Shown here: positions 9,339-17,272 of the stretch, piece by piece
Position numbering within the stretch: position 1 is the stretch's first letter
Layout: every line of letters begins with the position of its first letter
DNA from: Bradyrhizobium elkanii WSM2783
GTDB taxonomy: Bacteria; Pseudomonadota; Alphaproteobacteria; Rhizobiales; Xanthobacteraceae
Assembly: GCF_000472865.1 (NCBI RefSeq)
Contig: NZ_AXAP01000017.1
Location: forward strand, 1-64,000
DNA length: 64,000 nucleotides
Reading direction: 5' to 3'
Notes under the pieces: generated by a model
The model's input: only the letters and a program-made list of their open reading frames with translations
Database searches by the model: none
What the model was told of the DNA's origin: nothing
Program-made: the position numbers and the translations under genes

Positions 9339-10201
9339 CGTCACCCTGCCCGAGCCCGCTAGAGTGGTCGAGCAATGCTCGTTACGAATCGACCGACGCC
9401 CGAGGGCAATCACCTCGTCGGTAAAATGACCGTGTCCGCTGCCAGCCGGGTGGGCTCGAGAGATTAGCACTTTGTTGCCGACCCGCGAGTGGCAATGGAG
9501 CAGCCTCTTGCCTTGCGCACTGCGGGATGTTTTCAACGCGCTGATGACGGCTTCGGGTCACGACCGTCGCCCTCTGCAATAGACGGCTGCCCGTCAACTT
9601 CCGCTATGCTTTGTTAGCGACCGGGATCGCGCGGCGGTGCAACATGTCGCGAAGGGCCAAAAAGAGACCTTAACCACCTGCACCTCGCGCGAGCCTACTG
9701 GTCGGGCACCTCTACGCGAGGATCATCAGCCCGCACGGAAGTTTGCAATTGGACGGGATCAACCTGCTTACGCTGTGCCCATTCGACGAGGTTGGCCGGC
9801 GATAGATTGGATCGGCACGCCACCGCTTGAACACGCTGGCGTCGATCGTCTCGTTGCCGTCATCGCCGGGTCGCCAACCACCTGTAGATGATGCCAACAG
9901 TGTGCGATCCGAAAGTAGGCTGGGTGCGAATGATTTGAACGGCGGTAACGCTCAGGGAAATTAGTGCCAGTAACCGGTACCGGTACCTGACGCGATTCAA
10001 TCCCGCATCACCGCGGGCGGGGATGCCCCACCCCGCCGATGGCCCTCGCACCTGGCGCGCCTGCGTTTCGCTCGGCGCCTGGTGCCGCCTGGGCAGCAGG
10101 CGCAGTACTCACCTTGTTCCCCCGCCCAGATCCCGCAGCTATTGCATTTCAACTTGGGTTTGTACCATATGGAGGCTGGTTCACACGGTACAAGAAGCGC
10201 C
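9339..10201. other. Gene-free spacer between the Liv operon and the integrated element
   Basis: Apart from the repeat copy at 9566-9659, nothing here looks like a gene. At about 9975-9988 the sequence holds a short tandem GGTACC-GGTACC palindrome. The stretch 9660-9900 has the patchy look of decayed coding DNA, but I cannot name a family. Confidence 0.5.
9566..9659 (+). repeat. Direct repeat, copy 2 of 2
   Basis: This matches 298-391 with four differences in 94 positions and in the same orientation. The pair encloses about 9.2 kb containing the PQQ dehydrogenase and transporter cassette. It could serve as a substrate for homologous recombination. Confidence 0.85.
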
Positions 10202-10861
10202 ATGTCATCGCAGATTGTTGCTTACTACCGCGTCTCGACGCATAAGCAGGGCCGGTCAGGCCTAGGGCTGGATGCACAGCGCAAGGCTGTCACACAGTTC
10301 GCCACCAGTGAAGGCCTGGAGATCGCCCAGGAGTTCATCGAGGTCGAGACCGGCAAAGGTGCGGACGCCCTGAACAAGCGCCCACAGCTCGCCGCTGCGC
10401 TCCGTACGGCCAAGCGGCTGAAGGCCGAGATCGTCGTCGCCAGGCTCGACCGCCTGTCGCGCGATGTTGCCTTCATCGCAGACCTGATGAGCAAGCGGGT
10501 TCCGTTCATAGTCACCCAGCTCGGCAGGAATGTGGATCCGTTCATGCTGCACATCTATGCCGCCATGGCCGAGAAGGAGCGCGAAACCATCGCCCAGCGC
10601 ACCAGGGACGCTCTCCAGGCCGCAAAAGCACGTGGTGTGCAGCTCGGTGACCCCGGGCTGGGCGCAAGGAACGCGGCCACTGCAGCAGCTCGTGACGCCG
10701 GCCTGGTCGACATCCTGCACAAGATCGGCTGGGAATTACCCTACCGCGAGATCGCGGACGATCTGAACGAGCGCAAGGTGCCTGCACCCCGCGGCGGCAC
10801 CTGGTCGGCAATGTCGGTGATGCGAATGTTGAAGCGGCTTGGCCTGCGCGACCACGAATGA
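10202..10861 (+). CDS. Serine recombinase (resolvase/invertase family)
   Basis: The protein has 219 residues. The N-terminal catalytic domain reads AYYRVSTHKQG, with the nucleophile Ser12 and flanking Arg10. It also contains ARLDRLSRD and the EKERETIAQRTRDAL helix, which are conserved in the family. The C-terminal part (about 160-215) looks like a helix-turn-helix DNA-binding region. The size fits small resolvases rather than large serine integrases. The ribosome site is weak, so the start is less certain. It is the only plus-strand gene of the element at 10-18.7 kb and could act in its excision, resolution or inversion. Confidence 0.9.
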   Translation: MSSQIVAYYRVSTHKQGRSGLGLDAQRKAVTQFATSEGLEIAQEFIEVETGKGADALNKRPQLAAALRTAKRLKAEIVVARLDRLSRDVAFIADLMSKRVPFIVTQLGRNVDPFMLHIYAAMAEKERETIAQRTRDALQAAKARGVQLGDPGLGARNAATAAARDAGLVDILHKIGWELPYREIADDLNERKVPAPRGGTWSAMSVMRMLKRLGLRDHE

Positions 10862-10939
10862 ATCTGTCGATATTGGAGAGCTTTTAGGCGCTCAAATACG
10901 GTCCGGTCGCTGCTGACTTGGCTTGCCGGGTGCCAGATG

Positions 10940-11242
10940 TCAATCCTTGTCGTGGTGCTCGACGATCTGCCTGATGGTGACGCAAATGCCTTCGTCCTCG
11001 CCCGAGACCTGCGTCGGCAACACCTTGCCCAGCAGCGTCATGAATGGTGCGGGGTTCTGCTTCGCCTGTACGATGAGATAGTTCACGAGGCCGTCGGGCT
11101 CGCCGCCGCCGGCGGTTTCGGCCGCCTTCAGGACCGCGTCCTTGAGCAAGGCGGTGGTCTTATTCGGCACGCCTTTGGGCCGCCCTGGTCCGGGCGTGCC
11201 ATCACCTGGGCGCGGGTTTTTTACGGTTTCTTTAACCTGCAT
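10940..11242 (-). CDS. Small element-borne protein with a GRPKGVPNKTT motif
   Basis: The 100-residue protein opens with basic residues and PGPGRPKGVPNKTTALL, resembling the N-terminus of DUF5681-type and other phage-associated small proteins. A helical region ending in FMTLLGKVLP follows. This pattern recurs in prophage and integrative-element gene sets in alphaproteobacteria, but the function is not known. It lies on the minus strand like most genes of the element and follows two possible mini-genes. Confidence 0.65.
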   Translation of the reverse strand: MQVKETVKNPRPGDGTPGPGRPKGVPNKTTALLKDAVLKAAETAGGGEPDGLVNYLIVQAKQNPAPFMTLLGKVLPTQVSGEDEGICVTIRQIVEHHDKD

Positions 11243-11285
11243 ATCGGTTCCCCTCAGACACCAGTTCCCGCGTCACGGTCGAGTC

Positions 11286-11399
11286 TCAGGAGCGCTCGAT
11301 TTTGAACGCTAACTTGACCTTCGCGCGACCTTTACCTTCGGGTCCAGCTGCATATCGCGTCATCGCAACCTCGGCTTTTGGTTTCTGGCTCAATGACAT
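11286..11399 (-). CDS. Possible 37-residue basic mini-protein
   Basis: The ATG at 11399 opens a frame beginning MSLSQKPKAEV and ending KVKLAFKIERS. The composition is Lys/Arg-rich and reads like a real short protein. It stops 43 bp before the GRPKGVPNKTT gene and could be co-transcribed with it. No family is recognised, and a short frame like this can occur by chance. Confidence 0.35.
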   Translation of the reverse strand: MSLSQKPKAEVAMTRYAAGPEGKGRAKVKLAFKIERS

Positions 11400-11485
11400 C
11401 CGACCGGCTCATTGGGGTGTGAACCCAGTATACTGCTATGCGTCCTGACCGGCGATGCCTCGTGCTGCTCAACAAGGTTATTCAT
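11393..11485 (-). CDS. Possible 30-residue leader peptide with a strong ribosome site
   Basis: On the minus strand AAGGAGGA at 11492-11499 lies seven bases before an ATG at 11485 that opens MNNLVEQHEASPV. The frame closes after about 30 codons and its end overlaps the start of the mini-gene at 11399. The Shine-Dalgarno match is the best in this part of the window, which is the main reason to list it. It could be a leader peptide or the start of a broken gene. Confidence 0.3.
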
Positions 11486-11524
11486 ATTCGTCCTCCTTGT
11501 GTTTGCGGTGCCTATGCCTATGGA

Positions 11525-11571
11525 TAGGAGGAGTGGAGCGGTGACGCCGTCAAGGCGTCACACTCCTCCTA
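11525..11571. repeat. Two-tier inverted repeat
   Basis: Outer arms TAGGAGGAGT (11525-11534) and its exact complement (11562-11571) enclose inner arms GTGACGCC (11541-11548) and GGCGTCAC (11554-11561). The inner loop is five bases and a six-base bulge sits on the left side only. There is no T-run, so a simple intrinsic terminator is unlikely. It lies just downstream of the broken gene at 11615-11967 on the minus strand. Confidence 0.7.
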
Positions 11572-11614
11572 GCTTGGATGATGGTCTCCGAAACTGGGCG
11601 TTTCCATGCGCCCC

Positions 11615-11967
11615 TCATCGGTCCGTGGATAGTCCCCTGGTCCCGGTCCTCGGCTTGGGAGCCGTTCCGCGAAACAGCACTCGGCATCCAACATGGCCAT
11701 TTTTGGGGTTGTTGTTACAGCTATAGTCGCGCAGTTCGCCATCCTGAACCATCGTGCATCCAAAGGCTCCGTCTTGCTTCTTAAGTTTTCTCCGCAGGCC
11801 TCTCTGACGGACTGTTCGGTGGCGTAGCCAAACGGCGCCTCGCGGCTCTGTGCGGCGGCAATGGCTAGCGCAGTGAATATCAAAACGGCGAGGCCTCTGA
11901 CGCGCGGCCGCGGCCTGAGATTGGCCAGGCGCTCGCGCTTTAGCTCGTCGGAGGCCGCGGTTTGCAT
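11615..11967 (-). pseudogene. Frameshifted small anchored/secreted Cys-containing protein
   Basis: The first frame starts at 11967 (MQTAASDELKRERL) and has a hydrophobic segment GLAVLIFTALAIAAA, then VREACGENL. Near 11770-11790 the sensible reading moves to another frame, which continues KKQDGAFGCTMVQDG, then YSCNNN and VGCRVLFRG, and stops at 11615. Joined, this gives a protein of about 117 residues with an N-terminal anchor and regularly spaced cysteines. The uncorrected first frame runs to 11569 but its second half looks like noise. The cause is a single indel or a sequencing error. Function unknown. Confidence 0.6.
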
Positions 11968-12165
11968 ACCAGCGTCGCTTCCAATGTCATCAGATACTTA
12001 TCGATTCAGCCGGGGCATCACCATGGTGCTTGTTGTAGACCCGAGGTGCGGGCATCTCAGCACTTCGTGATTGCAGTTGCTTCCGTGCAATTCAGAAAAG
12101 GTGTCCACCACCTCGGACCTAGATCCCTCTAAGAGAATGAACCAGATTGGATTAGGATCAGCATA

Positions 12166-12294
12166 ATGGTCTACGCTATCGAACTCTGCACGAGACGGAA
12201 CGGCTTAGTCGTGAGGTACGGAAAGGACGCTGGTGGCGAGCTGAACGGACCGTCCAGTTGCGTCTGGATGGTGCCGGGGACTTGGAGTGAATGA
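12166..12294 (+). CDS. Possible 42-residue protein
   Basis: The ATG at 12166 opens MVYAIELCTRRNGLVVRYG and the frame ends in MVPGTWSE with a stop at 12292-12294. The composition is protein-like and it precedes the better supported small gene at 12328 on the same strand. The rest of 11968-12327 shows nothing recognisable. Confidence 0.35.
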   Translation: MVYAIELCTRRNGLVVRYGKDAGGELNGPSSCVWMVPGTWSE

Positions 12295-12327
12295 TCGTCT
12301 CTGTCGATCGCGTCGCGAGTTAACCGC

Positions 12328-12513
12328 ATGTCGGATTTATACACACCGCGTGAAAAACCCACGCCGGAGCAGCGCTCGGCCAGAGAGGCTGAGCGTCGGC
12401 GCGACGCAGAACAGGCCATGCGGGAACATCAGCTCGCGCAAGAGGCCTTTCACAGGAATCGCGAACGGCTGAAAACCGAGCGACTGGCACGCGAAGCGGC
12501 GGCCAGAAAATAG
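12328..12513 (+). CDS. Small highly charged helical protein of unknown function
   Basis: The 61-residue product starts MSDLYTPREKPTPEQRSA and is otherwise one long Glu/Arg/Ala-rich helix ending in LAREAAARK. Such short charged proteins are typical hypothetical genes in Bradyrhizobium-like genomes. The protein-like composition and absence of hydrophobic noise support it. No function is known. It lies on the plus strand, opposite the replication gene cluster. Confidence 0.6.
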   Translation: MSDLYTPREKPTPEQRSAREAERRRDAEQAMREHQLAQEAFHRNRERLKTERLAREAAARK

Positions 12514-13135
12514 CGCTGCGTCACCATTGTCCATGACGCGCGCGAGACGACAACAGTCCGCCCTATTCCGCCGCCTCCGCCACCGGCTCGCACACCCCGG
12601 AATCAATGTGCAACTCGATCCGGCTCACTGCGAACGAACGATCGGACTGGACGATCGCGACGTAATTGCGCGAGAACAATTGAGGAGTTCGCGGCGCCGA
12701 TGAATGGCGCCGAGCAGCCGTCATGGCTGCAAGGGCGCGCTGCCCTCCAACCTGAACGCCCCGCGATCGGCCGGCAACGCTCGCCGAGTTGCTCGAACGC
12801 GGGACGCTCGCTGGTCTCGTTGAGGTGCGATGGCAAGTCGCCGAAGTTCCTGATCATTTCGTCCTCGATCTTGCCCGAGGCACATCCCCGAGCCGGCCGG
12901 GACCAGGACAAGACACCACAGAACGGGGGAGAGAGAGGCGATCGGACAAGGCGGACAAAGCGGACATTTGTCCGCCTCTGTCCCTGTCCAAAAACGGACA
13001 GACAGGACAGGACACTAAGAGAGTGTCCTGTCTGTCCGTCCATTGGCGTCCCCTTTAGCTGTGGGTGGAACTTGTCGAGCCGCCCTGTCCGCCCGAGGCG
13101 GGCTCGACCAGCCAGACGTAATCGATCCCGGCGAC
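12514..13135. other. Spacer downstream of the primase-helicase gene
   Basis: No intact gene is seen; open frames here are low-complexity readings of repeats. The right part (12944-13045) carries the GGACA-type compound repeat, and 13058-13135 continues the frame of the primase-helicase beyond its stop. Confidence 0.5.
12944..13045. repeat. GGACA-rich compound direct and inverted repeat
   Basis: GGACA occurs at 12944, 12953 and 12962 with a 9-bp period, followed at once by TGTCC-type inverted copies. A second cluster follows. From about 12995 GGACAGACAGGACAGGACAC faces GTGTCCTGTCTGTCC across a seven-base loop (TAAGAGA), and the innermost 10-bp arms are perfect. Repeats of this kind next to a replication gene can be origin iterons, a strong hairpin, or a repetitive linker of a once longer coding region. 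Confidence 0.7.
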
Positions 13136-15289
13136 CTACCGGGAACAGACCAGTTCCCTTTCGCGTGCCTGTTGCAGCGCCCGCTTGAACGCCTTGGCCT
13201 TGGCCGCCGCCTTGGCCTTGGCATCGCCCTCCGCCGGATATGCCCTCGCGAACTCGAAGCGGACGGTGTCGAGAGGGACGACCCTGACTGTCGGCCCCTC
13301 GTTGCCATAGGGCTGCATCGGCTCGCCGTGCTCGATGACGGTCGTTTCCAGTGCGGTCTTGAAGATGCGCAGGGACTTCGGCCAGCGCTCCCTCGGCGCG
13401 CAGGAGGTCTGCGCCGACGTTCGATCCGCCTTCCATTCCACGACGCACGTTGTCTCAAAACCCATGTTGACCACCCTCAGCTCGAACGGCGTTTCGGTGC
13501 CGACCTTGCCGCCGCGGAGCTTTCGCAGTGCCAGGCGCATGTTGCTGATGGTGCCGTTGATTTCCCGGTCGGCCAGCAGCGCCAAGATGACATCGGCGGC
13601 GGCTTCCTTGGCCGACGTGCCTCGCGTGCCGGTTTCCACGGCCTTGCCAAAATGGTCGACGGCAAGCACGAAGGCGCCGGTTTGCCGGCCCAGCTCGCCG
13701 AGCCGGTTCATGATGCGCTGGCCTTCGGCGGCGTCGTTGGCGTCCTTGAAATTGCCGGCCGCGCTCAGCGTGTCGATGATGATAAGGACCAGCGGCAGGT
13801 CGAATTGATCGCTGATGTTCTGGGCCGCCTGCTTTACGGTTGCCACGAGCCGAGCGAAATCGCCGCTGTCTTGCAGGTTCGGGCAGTCCTCGATCCAGGC
13901 AAAAGGCAGCGAATCCAAATTGGCCGAGGCCCGCTGTCCCAATACCCCACTCGCAAGCGCCGCCGGCCGCAGCTTCTCTTCGACCACGCCCTCCAGCCGG
14001 ATCGGAATTTCGTAGGCGCCTTCGGCGGCGACAAAGACCACGCCGCCGCGCCGGATGACTTCCCGTCCGGCAAAGGGCGTAGCGGTCATGACCGATGCGG
14101 CAAGGTCGAGCACGGCGAAGGTCTTTGCCGTGCCCCATTGTCCCGATGCGAGACCTGTGCCGTTTTCAAAAATCAGATCCTTGACCAGCCACGAGCGCAG
14201 CTCGCGATCGTATGTCTTGCCGTGCCAGAACAACTCGAAGAGCGGTGGGCTTTGCTGCGCGCCGGCAGTCCCGGCGCTGCCCGAGGCTCCGCCGGTCCCG
14301 GTCTCGGCTTTGATTTTTCGCTTGTGCAAGCAGCGGGCGATCTCCTGCGCGAGCCGGTTGCCGTAGCGCCCGGGGACGATAGGTTTGCCGGCAATGCGCC
14401 TTTCGATGCGCTCCGCCGACCAGCCGCAGTCGGCCAGGCAGCAGACCGCGCGATGAAACGCGGCGCTGAGATCTTTCTGTGGGGGGACGCCGTTCTCGAT
14501 CAGCTCGATCAGCTCGTCCGGCAGGCCTGCGTCCCCAAACCCATCGCCGGTATTCTGGTTTCCGGCGTTTGGCTTGTACGCGAACTCGTCATCCAGTTCG
14601 GCTTGCTTGTCTTGCTCTGCTTGCTGCTCCGGATCGAGTTCGTCGGCCCGCGACGCACGCGCGTTCTGGCAGCCGTCAAGCTCCGCGACGACGGCATCGA
14701 TTTCGTCTCCGATGTCGACCAGGTGCGGCCACTTGTCGACAATGCCCGGCAGCGGATTGCCGGTGACGACGATGTAGCGCTCGGCGCCGCGATAGCTCTC
14801 GACCTCGACGGAGCTTCCGGGGATCTTCTGCTTGCGGTGCATCTTGGCGCCACCGCAGCCAAAGCCGATGACGTGCAAGCCCGTGCCTGAGACCGAGATC
14901 TCGGTGTAGGAGGTCGCGCGATCGACATAGGCCATGGCCTCCGCCACGATGTCTCCCGTTGCCGGGTGACGGGTATTGTCGAGATCGAAGGCGGCAATGT
15001 CGGTGCCGGACAGATTGAATCCGATACCGTCGCATTTGTCGGCCTCGAACGCAGCGAGCGCCTGCTCATAGGTGCCCCAGGTCGTCGGATCGTTATTCCT
15101 GGCGTAGCTGGTCGGGTTCTTGGGCTGAAGTGGTGGCTTGGTCCACTTGCCAATGCCCCTCTTGTCGACCCTCCATTCCCAGCGCCAGCACACCCAATTG
15201 GGTAGCGCCTTTAGCGGATCGAGCGCTGGCGGGAGGTTGCGAAGGTCGCCCTGCAGCGTGACCGGACGGTCGGGCTTGCCGTGCATCAT
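13136..15289 (-). CDS. PrimPol-like primase plus RepA-type AAA ATPase (element replication protein)
   Basis: The protein has 717 residues. The N-terminal third (WVCWRWEWR, GIGFNLSGTDIAAFDLDN, SVSGTGLHVIG) matches the bifunctional primase/polymerase fold of phage and integrative elements. The C-terminal half is a RecA/RepA-type ATPase: a Walker A variant GQWGTAKT at 383-390 and Walker B LVLIIIDTLSAAG at about 494-506. It probably primes and unwinds DNA to replicate the element. The ATG follows AAGGAG/GGAGGA. The frame ends in a TAG, after which 26 further sensible codons (IDYVWLVEPASGG) run to a TAA, so the C-terminus may be truncated. Confidence 0.85.
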   Translation of the reverse strand: MMHGKPDRPVTLQGDLRNLPPALDPLKALPNWVCWRWEWRVDKRGIGKWTKPPLQPKNPTSYARNNDPTTWGTYEQALAAFEADKCDGIGFNLSGTDIAAFDLDNTRHPATGDIVAEAMAYVDRATSYTEISVSGTGLHVIGFGCGGAKMHRKQKIPGSSVEVESYRGAERYIVVTGNPLPGIVDKWPHLVDIGDEIDAVVAELDGCQNARASRADELDPEQQAEQDKQAELDDEFAYKPNAGNQNTGDGFGDAGLPDELIELIENGVPPQKDLSAAFHRAVCCLADCGWSAERIERRIAGKPIVPGRYGNRLAQEIARCLHKRKIKAETGTGGASGSAGTAGAQQSPPLFELFWHGKTYDRELRSWLVKDLIFENGTGLASGQWGTAKTFAVLDLAASVMTATPFAGREVIRRGGVVFVAAEGAYEIPIRLEGVVEEKLRPAALASGVLGQRASANLDSLPFAWIEDCPNLQDSGDFARLVATVKQAAQNISDQFDLPLVLIIIDTLSAAGNFKDANDAAEGQRIMNRLGELGRQTGAFVLAVDHFGKAVETGTRGTSAKEAAADVILALLADREINGTISNMRLALRKLRGGKVGTETPFELRVVNMGFETTCVVEWKADRTSAQTSCAPRERWPKSLRIFKTALETTVIEHGEPMQPYGNEGPTVRVVPLDTVRFEFARAYPAEGDAKAKAAAKAKAFKRALQQARERELVCSR

Positions 15290-15316
15290 GTTCGATCCTC
15301 CGAACTCCTTGCGGGC

Positions 15317-15376
15317 TCAGCGCAAAATGGCATTGATGTTCGTGGCCCAGTCGTGCGTGGGCGGGTTTTCGTTCAT
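15317..15376 (-). CDS. Possible 19-residue coupled micro-ORF
   Basis: The ATG at 15374-15376 overlaps the stop of the gene at 15373-15768 (ATGA) and opens MNENPPTHDWATNINAILR. It ends 28 bases before the primase-helicase start. It may be a remnant of a small gene or only a coupling device. Listed mainly because of the overlap. Confidence 0.3.
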   Translation of the reverse strand: MNENPPTHDWATNINAILR

Positions 15377-15768
15377 AACCGCTCCTCCCCGCACGCCGCC
15401 GCTCGCAGTTGCAGCTCGACTTGCCGGATGCGGGGATCTCGCTCGGCCATCGCCTCGAACAGCTCGCGGCAATGCGCCTCGGGAACGAGGTCGGTGTCAG
15501 CAGCATTCTCTACGAAAGGCACAAAGGCGCGCAGCCTCACGCCGGCGCAGAGGCATTTCACGATTGTGAACCAGGCGAGGCCCGACGGCAGGCGGCTGTC
15601 GAACTTGCCGCGGCTGAGCAGATGATTTTGCAAGATCTCAGCACGGTGACTGCGCCGGATGCGGTGCTTCCGGTCGCGCTTGCGCTCGAAGAAGAGGCGG
15701 TCGGAGTCGCAGGCTTTGTCGACCAGCTTTTGCAGCTCCTCGAGCATCCGGCGATGTTGTTTGTTCAT
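15373..15768 (-). CDS. Element-borne hypothetical protein
   Basis: The 131-residue protein starts MNKQHRRMLEELQKLVDKA; I chose this ATG over an upstream in-frame one because the extra N-terminus reads like non-coding sequence. The N-terminal part is a charged helix, and two Cys lie in the middle (KCLCAGVR). I recognise no family. It sits directly upstream of the primase-helicase and probably belongs to the same transcript. Confidence 0.55.
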   Translation of the reverse strand: MNKQHRRMLEELQKLVDKACDSDRLFFERKRDRKHRIRRSHRAEILQNHLLSRGKFDSRLPSGLAWFTIVKCLCAGVRLRAFVPFVENAADTDLVPEAHCRELFEAMAERDPRIRQVELQLRAAACGEERL

Positions 15769-16097
15769 TGGACGCACGCCCTCGTTCGCGCCCCAGGCGG
15801 GGCGCGTGATTCTGATTTTCTCTCCGTTGTGTGATTGCCCCCGGCGCGGCTCCAACAGCGCAGGCGAGGCAAACCCGTGGACGGGCGAAAAGCGAAGGGC
15901 TATAACCGCATTCTGTGACGCCCTTCGGAAGTCTCGCGCCCCGGGGTTTCTGGTTTTGCAAGGCGCCCGCCGTCCAGAGCGAGCGCTTCGCGTTTTACGG
16001 ATCCTCCCTTAGGCTTCCGCGCTACCAGAAGCGCGGCATTTCCAACTCCGTTTTCCCACTGTATGAGCGGGGCGTTCGAAATCGTTCCTGGTCCGCG
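15769..16097. other. Non-coding spacer in the element
   Basis: No gene is seen in 329 bp between two minus-strand genes. The sequence has several short GC-rich inverted repeats, for example near 15935-15950 (GCGCCCCGGGG) and 16018-16037 (CGCGCTACCAGAAGCGCG). It could be a structured RNA or regulatory leader, but I do not recognise a known class. Confidence 0.4.
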
Positions 16098-16466
16098 TTA
16101 GGCGTTAATTTCCTCGCGCTGACCGCGGGCGGATTTCGCAGGCTTCGCTTTGGCGCGGCCTTCGGGGCGAGCGGGGTTCTCGGCCATCGCCCAGTCGGCC
16201 TTGCTGGCGGCTTCGCGCTCGGCTGCGGCCTTCGCGGCCTCGGCTGCGCTGGCGAGTTCGCGCTCGCGACGCCACTCGGCCGCGCTTTCAATCGTGATGA
16301 GAGTCCGCTTGCCGAGCCGCATCTCGCGCGGCCCCTGACCCCGCTTCTTCAGCTTGTAGTAGAATCCCTCGGAGATCCCGTGCGCGTCGCAGAACTCCAG
16401 AATGGAGAGAGCCAGGCGCGGCGGCGGCGGCCCGACAGCAGCGAACTGGGTGCGGGATTTCGGCAT
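16098..16466 (-). CDS. AlpA/excisionase-like DNA-binding protein
   Basis: The 122-residue protein starts at the ATG at 16466, which follows GAGGAG. Residues about 15-65 (LSILEFCDAHGISEGFYYKLKKRG, then RLGKRTLITIESAAEWRRE) form a MerR-like winged helix found in AlpA and phage excisionases. The C-terminal half is an Ala/Glu/Lys-rich tail. Lying between the replication gene and the integrase, it probably controls excision or expression of the element. The repeat array just upstream (16601-16650) is a candidate binding site. Confidence 0.75.
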   Translation of the reverse strand: MPKSRTQFAAVGPPPPRLALSILEFCDAHGISEGFYYKLKKRGQGPREMRLGKRTLITIESAAEWRRERELASAAEAAKAAAEREAASKADWAMAENPARPEGRAKAKPAKSARGQREEINA

Positions 16467-16600
16467 GCTCGACTCCTCTGGGGGGTGAGGGGCCGACGCC
16501 GCTTGGCAACGTGGCGATAGATGCGGTGACTTCGGCATAATAGAAACCCCGTAGGAGGACGCGAATTGCGTCTCCTACATGAGGCCGAAGGTGTGTTGTC

Positions 16601-16650
16601 GATAGCGACAACTCGCGACAATCTGCGACAACTGACGACAAGTCGCGACA
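16601..16650. repeat. Iteron-like array: five 10-bp tandem units
   Basis: Five consecutive decamers each end in CGACA: GATAGCGACA, ACTCGCGACA, ATCTGCGACA, ACTGACGACA and AGTCGCGACA. Right of them, ATTGTCGCAAT (16657-16667) carries the same core inverted. The period of ten bases puts every core on the same face of the helix, as in protein-binding iterons. The array lies in the gap between the AlpA-like gene and the next upstream gene. Confidence 0.85.
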
Positions 16651-16672
16651 GCCGCCATTGTCGCAATTGGTC

Positions 16673-17272
16673 CTATTCGCCCTTTAGCGCCCGCTGGATG
16701 GTCCTGACGGCGGGAGGCTTCTTATTCAGCTGCTCGAATTTCTCCTGGATGGCTTTATCGCGCTCTTTCGCTCGTCCCTTGAAGCCGTCCGGCCACAGCT
16801 GCTTATGGATTTCCCGCACCAATTGTCGGAGCAAAGCTTGCTCGCTCGGGGCGATAGAAGCTGCGCTCGACGGCCCACCGCTCGATTGCTTCTGGCTGTT
16901 TGGATCTTGCTGGCGATGGTCGCCCAGCGGGCGGTGGAGATCGCCTTCGACAACGAAGATCGGCGCGTTCTCCGGTCGGTAAAACAAGTCGAACCGCTCG
17001 GTCGTAATCCTGACCTCGCCGTTCTCGTCCGGCAACAGGCATGTACCGCTTTCGAACCAGCGCAAGGCAGTTTCGGTCGCCCAGCAGCGGGAGAGGATCT
17101 CGGACAACTCACCAGTGTCCGGCCGTAAGACGGCAGCCCGGATCAAGCCGCTGTGCAGTTTAGCCCGTATCTCGACTTGAGCTGATTTGATGGAGGTCTG
17201 CCGCGCCTCTGCGAGCTGTTCGATAGCGGACTTCAAGGGCACGTATCCCTCGGGTACGAAATCGTCATCCAT
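16673..17272 (-). CDS. Element-borne hypothetical protein
   Basis: The 199-residue protein begins MDDDFVPEGYVPLKSAIEQLAEAR. The N-terminal part resembles DNA-binding or adaptor proteins that choose a row by helix (SAQVEIRAKLHSGLIRA), and the C-terminus ends AVRTIQRALKGE, like a recognition helix. No family name is certain. Its orientation and position between the integrase and the AlpA-like gene suggest an accessory or regulatory gene of the element. Confidence 0.6.
   Translation of the reverse strand: MDDDFVPEGYVPLKSAIEQLAEARQTSIKSAQVEIRAKLHSGLIRAAVLRPDTGELSEILSRCWATETALRWFESGTCLLPDENGEVRITTERFDLFYRPENAPIFVVEGDLHRPLGDHRQQDPNSQKQSSGGPSSAASIAPSEQALLRQLVREIHKQLWPDGFKGRAKERDKAIQEKFEQLNKKPPAVRTIQRALKGE

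Noticed and set aside
12944..13045. CRISPR array
   Set aside because: Units are 5-10 bp with no unique spacers, so this is not a CRISPR.
13043..14890. 615-residue plus-strand frame opposite the primase-helicase
   Set aside because: The minus-strand frame carries Walker motifs and primase motifs; this one has none and is an antisense shadow.
15638..15961. 107-residue minus-strand frame overlapping the element hypothetical gene
   Set aside because: It overlaps the better gene at 15373-15768 in another frame; its N-terminal part looks like translated non-coding repeat.
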